A DNA stretch of 12,666 bases from B16-G9 sp964400655 (GCA_964400655.1 CAYNVN010000122.1:1-12666), one strand, 5' to 3'. Positions 1 to 7,997 are shown, numbered from the stretch's first letter. Notes: generated by a model from the sequence alone, not told the origin. Numbers and translations: made by a program.

Positions 1-1853
1 TATCCCGGACCGGTTGGAACAATTGATGAAAACATCTCAATATATAGAGTTGTATGTCCCGTAGTATCGTTTTTTAAATTTAGATTACCGAGATAATAAC
101 GGTTTTCACCAACTTCTTTCATCAAACGTAACGAAGTATCAATGGTAAGTAATGAAGACTCCCCGGCTAAGTAATTAAAATACTCTTTACAATTAACACG
201 GCTTCCTTCCGGTTGAATTTCAAGCGTATCTCCCTCATTACAAACGGTTAACTGTATGTCGTAGTTTTTAAAAGATTTATCTAAATAATTTAAATAGAGA
301 TAATTTATTAAACTGTCATCAGGATAATTGCTCTTAACCATATTTTTGAAGGTAATATCATTCATCAAATCGTTTCGTAAAATGTAAAATTTACCTTCAA
401 GAAAATAGTCGCGGTTGGTTTTTAAATATTTTACCGTTTCTGTTTGCAACATATTCTTATGTCTTACCCACGAATCGTTTATTATAACGGAAAACCCTAT
501 TGCAAGCAAAACCGTTAATAACAAATAGCGCAAAAACGATATGCCCTGTTGCAACGACGTGTAATAAATAATTGCCACCGTTAAAACCTGAATAAAGAAT
601 ACCGAAATATAGAATAAATACGAAACCGGAATAAATAAATAAGCTGCTAAAATGTAGATAAGTGAAAACAACGAATAATAGGTAACCGTCTCGGTTTTCA
701 AATCCATCAGCCTGATAAAAGAAATCTGGTAAAAGAAAATAGAGACAACTATACCGGAAATAAAAAACAATTCAACAAAATCTTTTCTAAATAAAAAACC
801 GATGGCATCATCATTTGGTTTTACGGTTAACTCGTAAAACGCTTTGAAAATAAAAAGTAAAAAGAATAAAACAGCAAAATTAACAAACGCAATTAAAGCT
901 ATATTTTTAAGAGATGCCTCAATTTTATACGGAATACGCCATACATTTTTATAAAAATTTATACTTATTAAAATAATAAAGGTTATTAAAAACACTACCG
1001 CTCCTCTTGAATCAACTAACGGAAATACGGTATGCCAGGGTTGAAACCAAAAACCTGATTTTAAAACAACGGGAACCGTATAAATCGTCATTAATAACCA
1101 GAGTAAAAAAGTATCGATTAACAAAAATCCCGTTCCTGTTAAAACATGTAATTTATGATGAATAAGCAGCTGATAAACTCTTATTATCAATAAAAGAATT
1201 ATTAAATATATTCCACCATAAATATAAAATAGCAGATTAACCGTAAAATGATTGTAAGGCGAAAAGTTTTCAAAATCAATGGCAATAACCGGATTTTTGT
1301 TGCTGTCATATATTAAATTATAGTTGCCATTACCTGCCGTTTTAAATGAGATATTATTATCTCCTATAAAGTTATTATTGGTATTGCCTTTAAGATAGTC
1401 GTTTTTAAAAGGGTATTCAATCATTAACGGTTTATACAAAACAACACTCCAAATATTTTTATTATAATTTGAAATAATAAACCAACCGTTTTTTAAATGA
1501 TAAATTCCGGTTTTGTTCGGATTAAATCTTTTTACTTTTTCAGGATTTACGGAGTTTCCGTTCCAAAAAATTAACGAATCTCTTTTAAAAATTAATGTAA
1601 AGCAGTTGTTGGCCCGGGTGATTGTTTCAATATCATTCCACGATAACATACTGTCGATTTCCATTGCCCGGAAAACATTGTTGGAAATATTATCAAATAT
1701 TTTTTCCGTCCTTATAAATTCCGACTGTATTCTCTTTGTACATTTTTCAGGCGTATTAATAATTGGAGTAATTTTCAATATTGCCGTAAAAGAAACAATA
1801 AAGAAGATTAAAATAAGCAGGTATCGCTTAATATATTTATCTCCAAAAATCAT
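1..1853 (-). CDS. Large multi-pass membrane protein, probable sensor histidine kinase (partial, N-terminal 617 residues)
   Basis: The frame is open from ATG at 1853 to the window edge with no stop, so the C-terminus lies outside the window. The start MIFGDKYIKR precedes a membrane segment at about residues 10-27. An extracytoplasmic domain follows at about 30-200. A core of roughly seven or eight hydrophobic segments lies at about 205-226, 241-264, 284-301, 317-339, 360-379, 392-431 and 440-459. A second soluble domain begins near 462 and includes a D-D-S-L-I-N-Y-L stretch at 512-519. From memory, this layout with the latter motif resembles large Bacteroidetes sensor kinases whose HisKA and HATPase domains lie further downstream, but no kinase motif is in view. 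The call is therefore inference. The gene follows mnmG after 35 bases containing a parS site and may be co-transcribed with it. A non-kinase sensory membrane protein is the main alternative. Confidence 0.7.
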   Translation of the reverse strand, partial: MIFGDKYIKRYLLILIFFIVSFTAILKITPIINTPEKCTKRIQSEFIRTEKIFDNISNNVFRAMEIDSMLSWNDIETITRANNCFTLIFKRDSLIFWNGNSVNPEKVKRFNPNKTGIYHLKNGWFIISNYNKNIWSVVLYKPLMIEYPFKNDYLKGNTNNNFIGDNNISFKTAGNGNYNLIYDSNKNPVIAIDFENFSPYNHFTVNLLFYIYGGIYLIILLLIIRVYQLLIHHKLHVLTGTGFLLIDTFLLWLLMTIYTVPVVLKSGFWFQPWHTVFPLVDSRGAVVFLITFIILISINFYKNVWRIPYKIEASLKNIALIAFVNFAVLFFLLFIFKAFYELTVKPNDDAIGFLFRKDFVELFFISGIVVSIFFYQISFIRLMDLKTETVTYYSLFSLIYILAAYLFIPVSYLFYISVFFIQVLTVAIIYYTSLQQGISFLRYLLLTVLLAIGFSVIINDSWVRHKNMLQTETVKYLKTNRDYFLEGKFYILRNDLMNDITFKNMVKSNYPDDSLINYLYLNYLDKSFKNYDIQLTVCNEGDTLEIQPEGSRVNCKEYFNYLAGESSLLTIDTSLRLMKEVGENRYYLGNLNLKNDTTGHTTLYIEMFSSIVPTGPG

Positions 1854-1866
1854 AAACTATTTAATT

Positions 1867-1882
1867 GGTTTCACGTGAAACA
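1867..1882. promoter_or_regulatory. parS: parS site 1 (ParB/Spo0J binding), intergenic
   Basis: GGTTTCACGTGAAACA matches the 16-base parS consensus TGTTTCACGTGAAACA at 15 of 16 positions, and its core GTTTCACGTGAAAC (1868-1881) is a perfect palindrome. It sits in the 35-base gap between the mnmG stop and the start of the putative sensor kinase. ParB bound to parS loads SMC and acts with ParA to segregate replication origins. Two further sites lie at 3763 and 4409, which makes chance unlikely. Confidence 0.9.
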
Positions 1883-1888
1883 GAAAAA

Positions 1889-3760
1889 TCAACGACCAAT
1901 AAAAATCATTAAAACATTAATATCAGACGGAGAAACCCCGCTAATTCTTGATGCCTGTCCCAATGTTTTAGGTTTTATTTTTGTAAGCTTCTCCCTTGCT
2001 TCGTAAGATAAAGATTTTAATGCGTGATAATCGAAATCGGGTTTAAGCGGAATTTCATCAATCTTTTCCATTTTAGAGGCAAGCTCTTTTTCTTTATTGA
2101 TGTAACCCTCATACTTTATTTGAATCTCCGCAAGTTCAAGTATTTCCTTATCCATTTTATGAGATTGTATAAAATTGCGCAGCTGTTCAATGCTGTCGGA
2201 CAAATCGGTAATGGAAATTTGAGGACGAAGCATTATGGAGGATAACTTTTGTTTTTGCTTAAGTTCGGATGTTCCCTTGTTGTTTAAAATTGTATTTACT
2301 TCTCCGGGAGAAACACTCTGCTTTTTTATAAAGGTAATTAATTCCTTTACAGAATTATTTTTTTCAATAACCTTTTTATACCGGTCTTCACTTGCCAATC
2401 CCAATTTATAAGAAAGCGGAGTAAGCCTGATGTCGGCATTATCCTGACGTAGTAAAATCCGATATTCAGCCCGCGAAGTAAACATTCTGTAGGGTTCGTC
2501 AACTCCCTTTGTAATAAGGTCGTCGATAAGCACACCGATGTAAGCTTCCGAACGTTTTAAAATAAACGGTTCCCGCTCATTTAGTTTTAAATGAGCATTT
2601 ACCCCTGCCATCAAACCTTGCGCAGCAGCCTCTTCATAACCGGTGGTTCCGTTAATTTGACCGGCAAAATATAAACCGTTAATCAGTTTGGTTTCCAACG
2701 AGTAATTAAGTTGCGTTGGTGGAAAATAGTCGTATTCAATAGCATAACCGGGCCTGAATATTTTTGCATTTTCAAATCCGGGAATCCGGTGGAGTGCCTT
2801 TAGCTGTATGTTATCAGGAAGCGAGCTTGAAAACCCGTTTACATAATATTCAACGGTTGACCAACCCTCGGGTTCCACAAAAAGCTGGTGTCTTGATTTA
2901 TCGGAAAAACGCTCGATTTTATCCTCAATAGAGGGACAATAGCGGGGGCCGACCCCTTCAATCCTTCCTGTAAACATAGGGGATTCGTTAAACCCCAGTT
3001 TTAAAATATCATGAACAACAGGCGATGTGTAGGTTATCCAGCAGCTTCTTTGTTTTGTTAAAGGAGTTTTCTCTAAAAAGGAAAAGTTTTGCGGGTTTTC
3101 ATCACCTTTTTGCTCTTCCATTTTTGAAAAATCGATGGTGCGGCCGTCAACTCTTACCGGTGTTCCTGTTTTCAGTCGGGCCGACTCAAACCCCAAACCA
3201 ACCAGCTGTTCGGTAATACCCGTTGAGGCGGGATCGCCTATTCTTCCACCTGTAAATTTATTTTGTCCGATATGGATAATTCCGTTAAGAAATGTTCCGT
3301 TTGTAAGGATTACAGCTTTTGAATTTATTTTTTGACCCATTGCGGTTACAACGCCGGTAACCCGATTATCTGAAATCAAAAGACCGGTTACCGTATCCTG
3401 CCAAAAGTCGAGATTTTTTGTGTTTTCAAGCATGCTGCGCCAGTGGGCAGAAAACAGCATACGGTCGCTTTGGGCCCTGGGGCTCCACATGGCAGGACCT
3501 TTTGATTTGTTGAGCATCCTGAACTGAATCATGGAACGGTCGGTTACCAGAGCTGAATACCCGCCCAAGGCATCTATTTCACGTACTATCTGACCTTTTG
3601 CAATACCACCCATTGCCGGATTACACGACATTTGTGCAATGGCATTCATGTTCATTGTAATCAACAATGTTTTTGAACCCATATTGGCGGCAGCCGCTGC
3701 TGCCTCCGATCCGGCATGCCCTGCTCCCACAACAATTATATCATATTCTTCAAACATCAT
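1889..3760 (-). CDS. mnmG: tRNA uridine-5-carboxymethylaminomethyl modification enzyme MnmG (GidA)
   Basis: With MnmE, this FAD-dependent enzyme installs the (carboxymethyl)aminomethyl group at C5 of wobble uridine-34 in tRNAs reading NNA/NNG codons. The 623 residues match the usual length. The dinucleotide-binding motif GAGHAGSEAA is at residues 12-21, followed by the signature block M-S-C-N-P-A-M-G-G-I-A-K-G-Q at about 44-57. G-P-R-Y-C-P-S-I-E-D at 271-280 carries the family's conserved cysteine (Cys275). A family motif M-F-T-S-R-A-E-Y-R-I-L-L-R and the helical tail ending G-Q-A-S-R-I-S-G-V-S-P-S-D-I are also present. The protein looks complete. Its ATG overlaps the ybeY stop as ATGA, so coupled translation is likely. 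The second codon is also ATG and could equally be the start. A parS site lies immediately upstream of the start, inside ybeY. No defect is visible. Confidence 0.98.
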   Translation of the reverse strand: MMFEEYDIIVVGAGHAGSEAAAAAANMGSKTLLITMNMNAIAQMSCNPAMGGIAKGQIVREIDALGGYSALVTDRSMIQFRMLNKSKGPAMWSPRAQSDRMLFSAHWRSMLENTKNLDFWQDTVTGLLISDNRVTGVVTAMGQKINSKAVILTNGTFLNGIIHIGQNKFTGGRIGDPASTGITEQLVGLGFESARLKTGTPVRVDGRTIDFSKMEEQKGDENPQNFSFLEKTPLTKQRSCWITYTSPVVHDILKLGFNESPMFTGRIEGVGPRYCPSIEDKIERFSDKSRHQLFVEPEGWSTVEYYVNGFSSSLPDNIQLKALHRIPGFENAKIFRPGYAIEYDYFPPTQLNYSLETKLINGLYFAGQINGTTGYEEAAAQGLMAGVNAHLKLNEREPFILKRSEAYIGVLIDDLITKGVDEPYRMFTSRAEYRILLRQDNADIRLTPLSYKLGLASEDRYKKVIEKNNSVKELITFIKKQSVSPGEVNTILNNKGTSELKQKQKLSSIMLRPQISITDLSDSIEQLRNFIQSHKMDKEILELAEIQIKYEGYINKEKELASKMEKIDEIPLKPDFDYHALKSLSYEAREKLTKIKPKTLGQASRISGVSPSDINVLMIFIGR

Positions 3761-4197
3761 AATGTTTCACGTGAAATATTTTTTTCAATCAGCTTCAAAT
3801 ATAAATTTTCCTTTTCTCTCATTACCGCTTTTTCTTCGTCAGAATGGTCATCATAACCTATTAAGTGCAAAATCCCGTGAACCAAAACCCGAAAGAGTTC
3901 GTTATTAAAATCCACACCATTTTGTTTCGCATTATCAGCAACCCTGTCGATGCTGATAAAAATCTCCCCCGATATTATATCATCGGACGCAGATAAAGGA
4001 AACGTAATAATATCTGTAAAATAATCGTGATTTAAATATTGTTGATTCATTACCAATAATTCTTCATCCGACAAGAATGTATAATGAATATTACCTGTTT
4101 TTTTTCTTTCGGCTTCAATAACCTTTATCAACCACGATTTAATTTTTAATCCGTTAGCAGGTTGAAATGGCCTGACACCGGAATCGAAACTAATCAT
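3757..4197 (-). CDS. ybeY: Endoribonuclease YbeY (16S rRNA 3'-end maturation)
   Basis: YbeY is a zinc-dependent single-strand endoribonuclease needed for 16S rRNA 3'-end processing and ribosome quality control. The 146-residue protein has the family core Y-L-N-H-D-Y-F-T-D-I-I-T-F at about 54-66, G-E-I-F-I-S at 77-82 and the metal-site motif H-G-I-L-H-L-I-G-Y-D-D-H at 107-118. The third-ligand position (six after His111) is Asp117, followed by His118; as I recall, an acidic residue there is common in Bacteroidetes homologues. I start the gene at ATG 4197, which gives a family-like short N-terminus and an 8-base overlap with the upstream gene. A longer frame from ATG 4266 would add 23 residues with no family resemblance and a 77-base overlap. 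The stop overlaps the mnmG start by four bases. The last codons, I-S-R-E-T-L, contain parS site 2. Confidence 0.95.
   Translation of the reverse strand: MISFDSGVRPFQPANGLKIKSWLIKVIEAERKKTGNIHYTFLSDEELLVMNQQYLNHDYFTDIITFPLSASDDIISGEIFISIDRVADNAKQNGVDFNNELFRVLVHGILHLIGYDDHSDEEKAVMREKENLYLKLIEKNISRETL
3763..3778. promoter_or_regulatory. parS: parS site 2 (ParB/Spo0J binding), inside the 3' end of ybeY
   Basis: TGTTTCACGTGAAATA matches TGTTTCACGTGAAACA at 15 of 16 positions; the one deviation is T for C at position 15. On the coding strand of ybeY it is read as Ile-Ser-Arg-Glu-Thr, and it lies three bases upstream of the mnmG start codon. ParB spreading from here could in principle affect mnmG expression, but nothing in the sequence shows this. 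Confidence 0.85.
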
Positions 4198-4657
4198 ACG
4201 ATTTATGGGGTTTAATAGATGTTTGTCCGAAAAAGTATTTATTGAGAATTGATCGTCGGTAATCATAAATTTTATGATTCATCGCTCCAATATAAAAAAC
4301 CAATACCAAGCGGTTTTCTTCGGTAGTAATTTTATCGGTTAGGTTGACAACCGTAAAAAGGTTTTCGTTTTCCGAAATTTCATCCGGCAATTTGTTAAAC
4401 AAAGTGGTTGTTTCACGTGAAACCCCTGTAAAAATAATGTTAATATATTGGTAATCTGTAGTATAACCGATGTCTACATGGGTATTAGGCTGGTTTTCAA
4501 GCATTAGCGAAAACATTCCGTTAATACCCAAAAGTAAATTTCCGAAATAGGTTTCGTTTATCATTAATTTATCGCTAACTTCTTCAATAAATTTCTCAAT
4601 GATTGTCTGGCTCGATTTTTCAATTTTAAGCTCAATATTGTTACTTAGCTTCGTCAT
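4190..4657 (-). CDS. Diverged GHKL (anti-sigma-factor / HATPase-like) domain protein
   Basis: This 155-residue protein has no signal peptide or membrane segment. The stretch I-I-E-K-F-I-E-E-V followed by N-E-T-Y-F-G-N-L-L-L-G-I at about 19-45 resembles the first helices of RsbW-type GHKL ATPases, and D-E-I through L-T-D-K-I with a final hydrophobic strand at about 92-123 resembles their C-terminal half. The usual N-box (E...N-N...H-G) reads as G-x-x-x-S-L-x-x-x-N-Q here, and no D-x-G-x-G box is seen, so ATP binding is doubtful. A tail of about 30 basic and aromatic residues follows. In Bacteroidetes, as I recall, a GHKL-like ATP-binding protein often precedes ybeY, which supports the call. 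It overlaps the DUF4175 gene by 17 bases and ybeY by 8. The homology is an inference from pattern and context, and the function is unknown. Confidence 0.6.
   Translation of the reverse strand: MTKLSNNIELKIEKSSQTIIEKFIEEVSDKLMINETYFGNLLLGINGMFSLMLENQPNTHVDIGYTTDYQYINIIFTGVSRETTTLFNKLPDEISENENLFTVVNLTDKITTEENRLVLVFYIGAMNHKIYDYRRSILNKYFFGQTSIKPHKSYD
4409..4424. promoter_or_regulatory. parS: parS site 3 (ParB/Spo0J binding), inside the GHKL-like gene
   Basis: TGTTTCACGTGAAACC matches the parS consensus TGTTTCACGTGAAACA at 15 of 16 positions, with a perfect 14-base palindromic core at 4410-4423. It encodes residues Val79-Ser80-Arg81-Glu82-Thr83 of the GHKL-like protein, the same Ser-Arg-Glu-Thr phase as the ybeY site 646 bases away. 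Confidence 0.9.
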
Positions 4658-7600
4658 AATTCAATTCTATTTTATAGAGGTACTTTTTATAAACCGCCCT
4701 TAAATAAAAATCCAGTTCAACGGGTTTTAAAAACAGTATCCCGTTTTGTCCCGATTCAACTGACTTATACTTTAATTTTTTATTAAGGTTTCTGTTAATA
4801 CTGTTTTTACCCTCTTCCGATTCTCGTCTCTTCTCTTTTTCACGTTGCATCTCGGCATTTTGTGCCTGTAAAAGTCGCACCTTTATTTTCTGCTGACGCT
4901 CCAGTGTTTCCCTGTTTATGTTACGATTAATAATGTCGTTTTCGGTTTTATCCATATCCTTTAACACTTCGTTAAGTGCGTTACCGTTTCCTCCGTTGCT
5001 TTTCAACTCTTCCATATATTCCTGTAGCCGCTGACGAATTTCATATTGCAAAGCCGCCAGTTTTGCCAGCTCGGCAGCACTTCCGTTTTCACCGTTCTCG
5101 TTTTTGTTTTTTCCGTTTTTTTGGTTTTTAGGTTTTCCTTTCTGACTTTTATTCAATCCTTCCGAGAGCGACTCCTGCATTTGCATTAAGTCTTTGAGTC
5201 CGGGTTTACTTCCTTTACCGGGGTTGGGGCACGATTTACCACCTTTGCTACTCATACTCATGCTTTGTTGCATCTTATTCAGTGCCTCATCAAGCATCAG
5301 TGCAAGATTATTAATATGCGTCATGGCATACTGTTGCCGGCTCAGGCTTTCGCCCTTTCTGCGCTCCTGCATTTGATTAATTGCATTGGAGAGACTTGAT
5401 TCAACACTTTCCGTTTCGCGAATGATAAAAGGCTGAATAAAAACCTGTCGTTTACCAATTTCCGTCAGAGAATCTTTGATTATTTGAAAACCATCTTTTA
5501 TGCCTCTTAATTCTTCGGCAGAGGTAACAAACTTCGGGTCTTTCGGCGAAATCTCCCTTATCTCTTTAATTATATTCTCCTGTTTAAAACTTAGGTCAAC
5601 CAAATTATCAAGCAACTTTCTTATCATCTCCATATCTTCACCGGTACGTTGTTGCATGGCAGCCATCATAAAATTTAACATGTCCTTTGCCATTTTTTTC
5701 ATTTTGCCTGCAGCATCTTTCTGTTTCTTTGAAGCTTTATTGGTTTTGTTTTTTTGAAGCTCTTTTTGTGCATCTTTCATATCTTTATTCACCGCACCGG
5801 TAGCCAAACTGTCTTTTTCAATTTTAAAAGGATCTTCCAGCTCTTTATCCATTTCCGATATTTTTTCAAGCTCCTTTTCAATCGCTTCAAATTCCTTCTT
5901 GATCTTCTCCTGTTTTTCCGTCAAATTCTCTTTATTGCTTTTTTTATTTTTTGTTTCGTTGCTGAGTTTTTCCTGTTTTTCAGAAAGCTGTTGTAATTTT
6001 TGAGCCGTTTCGTTAACCTTTTTTTCAATCTCCATCTGTTTAAACAATTCCAGGTTTTGCTCAAGATTTTCTTTTAATGTTTCATTCTTTTTTTTCATCT
6101 CCTCCAAAAATCTGCTCAGCTTATCTTTATCCATCTTATCCAGTTCCTTTTTTAGCTTATCGAGCTCCTTTTCCATATCTTTATCATTCAACTCATCAAA
6201 CATTTTTTGCAGCTCGTCCAGTCGCTTTTGCAATTCCGGATCCGCTTTTTTCTTTATGGCCTCCTGAAGGTTTTTGATTTCCTCATTTAGTTTTTGAAGT
6301 TCACTTATTTTTTCCTGAATATCCTTTTCCTTACGAATCAGTTCCGATAATTTTTGCTTATCCGACCAGCTTAATTTCTTTTTATTCAACAGGTCGGTTT
6401 TAAACTCATCCAGTTTGTTGTTAATCTCTTCAAGCTCTTTAAGCCTGTCTTTCATTGATTGTTTTACAGCCTCAGCTGTGCTGTCGGCTGCTTTTTCAAG
6501 CGCTTCTTTTCCAGGAAGTTTCACATAACCGGTAATACTTCTGGTAACTTTATAACCGTGAAGGGCATCGTTGTCCCTTACTTCAAAGTAATAATTAAAA
6601 CCATCTCCCGGTTTCAACCCCATTTCGGGCAGAATAAAACTGTATTGGAAATATTGCTCCGGAACAGACTTATCTATGTTAATATTTTTTACCGACCAAT
6701 TTTTTTCTTCATTTTCGGGTTTGTACAAAACTTGTAACGAATGAAAGCCGTAATCATCACTAATTGTTCCTGTTAGTTGCAAAAAACCCGTAAAGTCTTT
6801 ACTAACATACTCTTTAACGTCAATTTTCGGAAACTCATCCTTTATAACCTGAACGGAGTAACTAAGAGTATCGGGTGCCTTTATATGGTTATTGGAAGCA
6901 CACAGGCTGTAGTTAAACGATTGCTTAGCCGTTAATTTTTTCCGGAAAGTATTCTCTTTTATTTTTTCAGTAATCGAAGGAGAATCTTTATATAAAAAAC
7001 AAACTTCGCCGGCATCTTTTACATGGATGCGCCAGTTAATAACCGTTCCTTCGGGTACAATCAGGTCTCCTAAGCCGGTAATGATATCCTGTTTCTTTTT
7101 TAAGTATGACGGATAATCCAACACCACATCAAATGAATAAATCACAGGTTTTGGATATACCTTCAGGTTATATGTTTCCGAAACATAATCGCCGGTAATT
7201 ATGTTAAATGCAAAACCTTTATCAATATTTTTAAAAGTATATTCGAAAGTTTCCGGGCCTGCAGGATAAAGTTTGTAATTAAACCCCGGGCTTTTAATAT
7301 AAACATCCTGAGGGATTTCATCTCCGGTTATTTTTACTTTTAAAACAAAATCGTTGTGCTGAATAACTTTTAGGGAGTCGCTTATTAATGTAACGGAGTA
7401 GGGCAGAGGTTTACTAAAATGGCTTTTGTAGTTAACAATCCGCTTAGACGGTTCGGTAATAAACGAAGGATAAATCAGCAAAATTAACAGGATGCTAAAA
7501 GCCACCGGAAGAAAATATCCGGCATATTTCCAGTTCTTTTTTAAATCAACAGCTCCTGAAAAAGGAACAGGCTTCAGTTCAAATGTTTTTTGCGACACGG

Positions 7601-7997
7601 AAGCAATAAGCAGTTCCATCTCTTTTTCCGAAATCTCTTTTTCCCTCTTTTTTAACTGAATGGCATTTAGCAGCTTATCGTTTACTTCGGGAAAATGTTT
7701 GCCAACTATTCGGGCCGCCTCTTCAAACGACAGGGTTTTGGTTATACGAAACAGTTTCAACAACGGTATAACCACCTGGTAAATAAATATGGCAACCGCA
7801 TAAATAATAAAGCCGAAAAAAACAATCTGACGGGCTGTTTTTCCCATCCATGCAAAGTACTCAATAAAGTCGATAAAAAGATACAGCAACAAAACGGCGG
7901 TAAATGACAACAACAAACCCTTTATCAAAAGGCTTGTGTAATATTTTTTTATAAAAGCCTCTAATTTGTTTTCCAATATGTTGAAATCATTCGTCAT
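4641..7997 (-). CDS. DUF4175-family membrane protein with long coiled coil
   Basis: This protein of about 1118 residues has the layout of the Bacteroidetes DUF4175 family. Two hydrophobic segments lie near residues 22-45 and 56-78. A soluble segment with F-P-E-V-N-D-K-L-L-N-A-I-Q-L (about 102-115) follows, then a third membrane segment near 158-178. Next comes a large beta-rich, probably extracytoplasmic region (about 190-500) ending around F-Y-F-E-V-R-D-N-D. A Lys/Glu-rich coiled coil of roughly 240 residues (about 505-750) follows, then a helical Gln/Met-rich part, a low-complexity Gly/Lys/Asn-rich linker (about 913-975) and another charged helix. I chose ATG 7997; an in-frame TTG at 8003 would add only two residues. 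The stop overlaps the GHKL-like gene by 17 bases. The gene leads the minus-strand block, behind a probable divergent promoter. Its function is not established; a role as a membrane-anchored scaffold is a guess from the architecture. Confidence 0.88.
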   Translation of the reverse strand: MTNDFNILENKLEAFIKKYYTSLLIKGLLLSFTAVLLLYLFIDFIEYFAWMGKTARQIVFFGFIIYAVAIFIYQVVIPLLKLFRITKTLSFEEAARIVGKHFPEVNDKLLNAIQLKKREKEISEKEMELLIASVSQKTFELKPVPFSGAVDLKKNWKYAGYFLPVAFSILLILLIYPSFITEPSKRIVNYKSHFSKPLPYSVTLISDSLKVIQHNDFVLKVKITGDEIPQDVYIKSPGFNYKLYPAGPETFEYTFKNIDKGFAFNIITGDYVSETYNLKVYPKPVIYSFDVVLDYPSYLKKKQDIITGLGDLIVPEGTVINWRIHVKDAGEVCFLYKDSPSITEKIKENTFRKKLTAKQSFNYSLCASNNHIKAPDTLSYSVQVIKDEFPKIDVKEYVSKDFTGFLQLTGTISDDYGFHSLQVLYKPENEEKNWSVKNINIDKSVPEQYFQYSFILPEMGLKPGDGFNYYFEVRDNDALHGYKVTRSITGYVKLPGKEALEKAADSTAEAVKQSMKDRLKELEEINNKLDEFKTDLLNKKKLSWSDKQKLSELIRKEKDIQEKISELQKLNEEIKNLQEAIKKKADPELQKRLDELQKMFDELNDKDMEKELDKLKKELDKMDKDKLSRFLEEMKKKNETLKENLEQNLELFKQMEIEKKVNETAQKLQQLSEKQEKLSNETKNKKSNKENLTEKQEKIKKEFEAIEKELEKISEMDKELEDPFKIEKDSLATGAVNKDMKDAQKELQKNKTNKASKKQKDAAGKMKKMAKDMLNFMMAAMQQRTGEDMEMIRKLLDNLVDLSFKQENIIKEIREISPKDPKFVTSAEELRGIKDGFQIIKDSLTEIGKRQVFIQPFIIRETESVESSLSNAINQMQERRKGESLSRQQYAMTHINNLALMLDEALNKMQQSMSMSSKGGKSCPNPGKGSKPGLKDLMQMQESLSEGLNKSQKGKPKNQKNGKNKNENGENGSAAELAKLAALQYEIRQRLQEYMEELKSNGGNGNALNEVLKDMDKTENDIINRNINRETLERQQKIKVRLLQAQNAEMQREKEKRRESEEGKNSINRNLNKKLKYKSVESGQNGILFLKPVELDFYLRAVYKKYLYKIELNYDEAK

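Noticed and set aside
1513..1878. Plus-strand open frame of 121 codons
   Set aside because: It is antisense to the long uninterrupted minus-strand membrane-protein frame and resembles no family.
3577..3584. TTTCACGT within mnmG as a fourth parS site
   Set aside because: Only the left half matches; it continues ACTATC instead of GAAAC, and the sequence is ordinary mnmG coding.
4198..4266. Longer ybeY start at ATG 4266
   Set aside because: It adds 23 residues without family resemblance and a 77-base overlap with the preceding gene.
1854..4660. oriC itself within the parS region
   Set aside because: I saw no cluster of DnaA boxes (TTATCCACA-like) and no AT-rich unwinding repeat, and the region is almost wholly coding.
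6518..6529. GTTTCACATAAC in the DUF4175 gene as a degenerate parS
   Set aside because: It lacks the central CACGTG and the palindrome.
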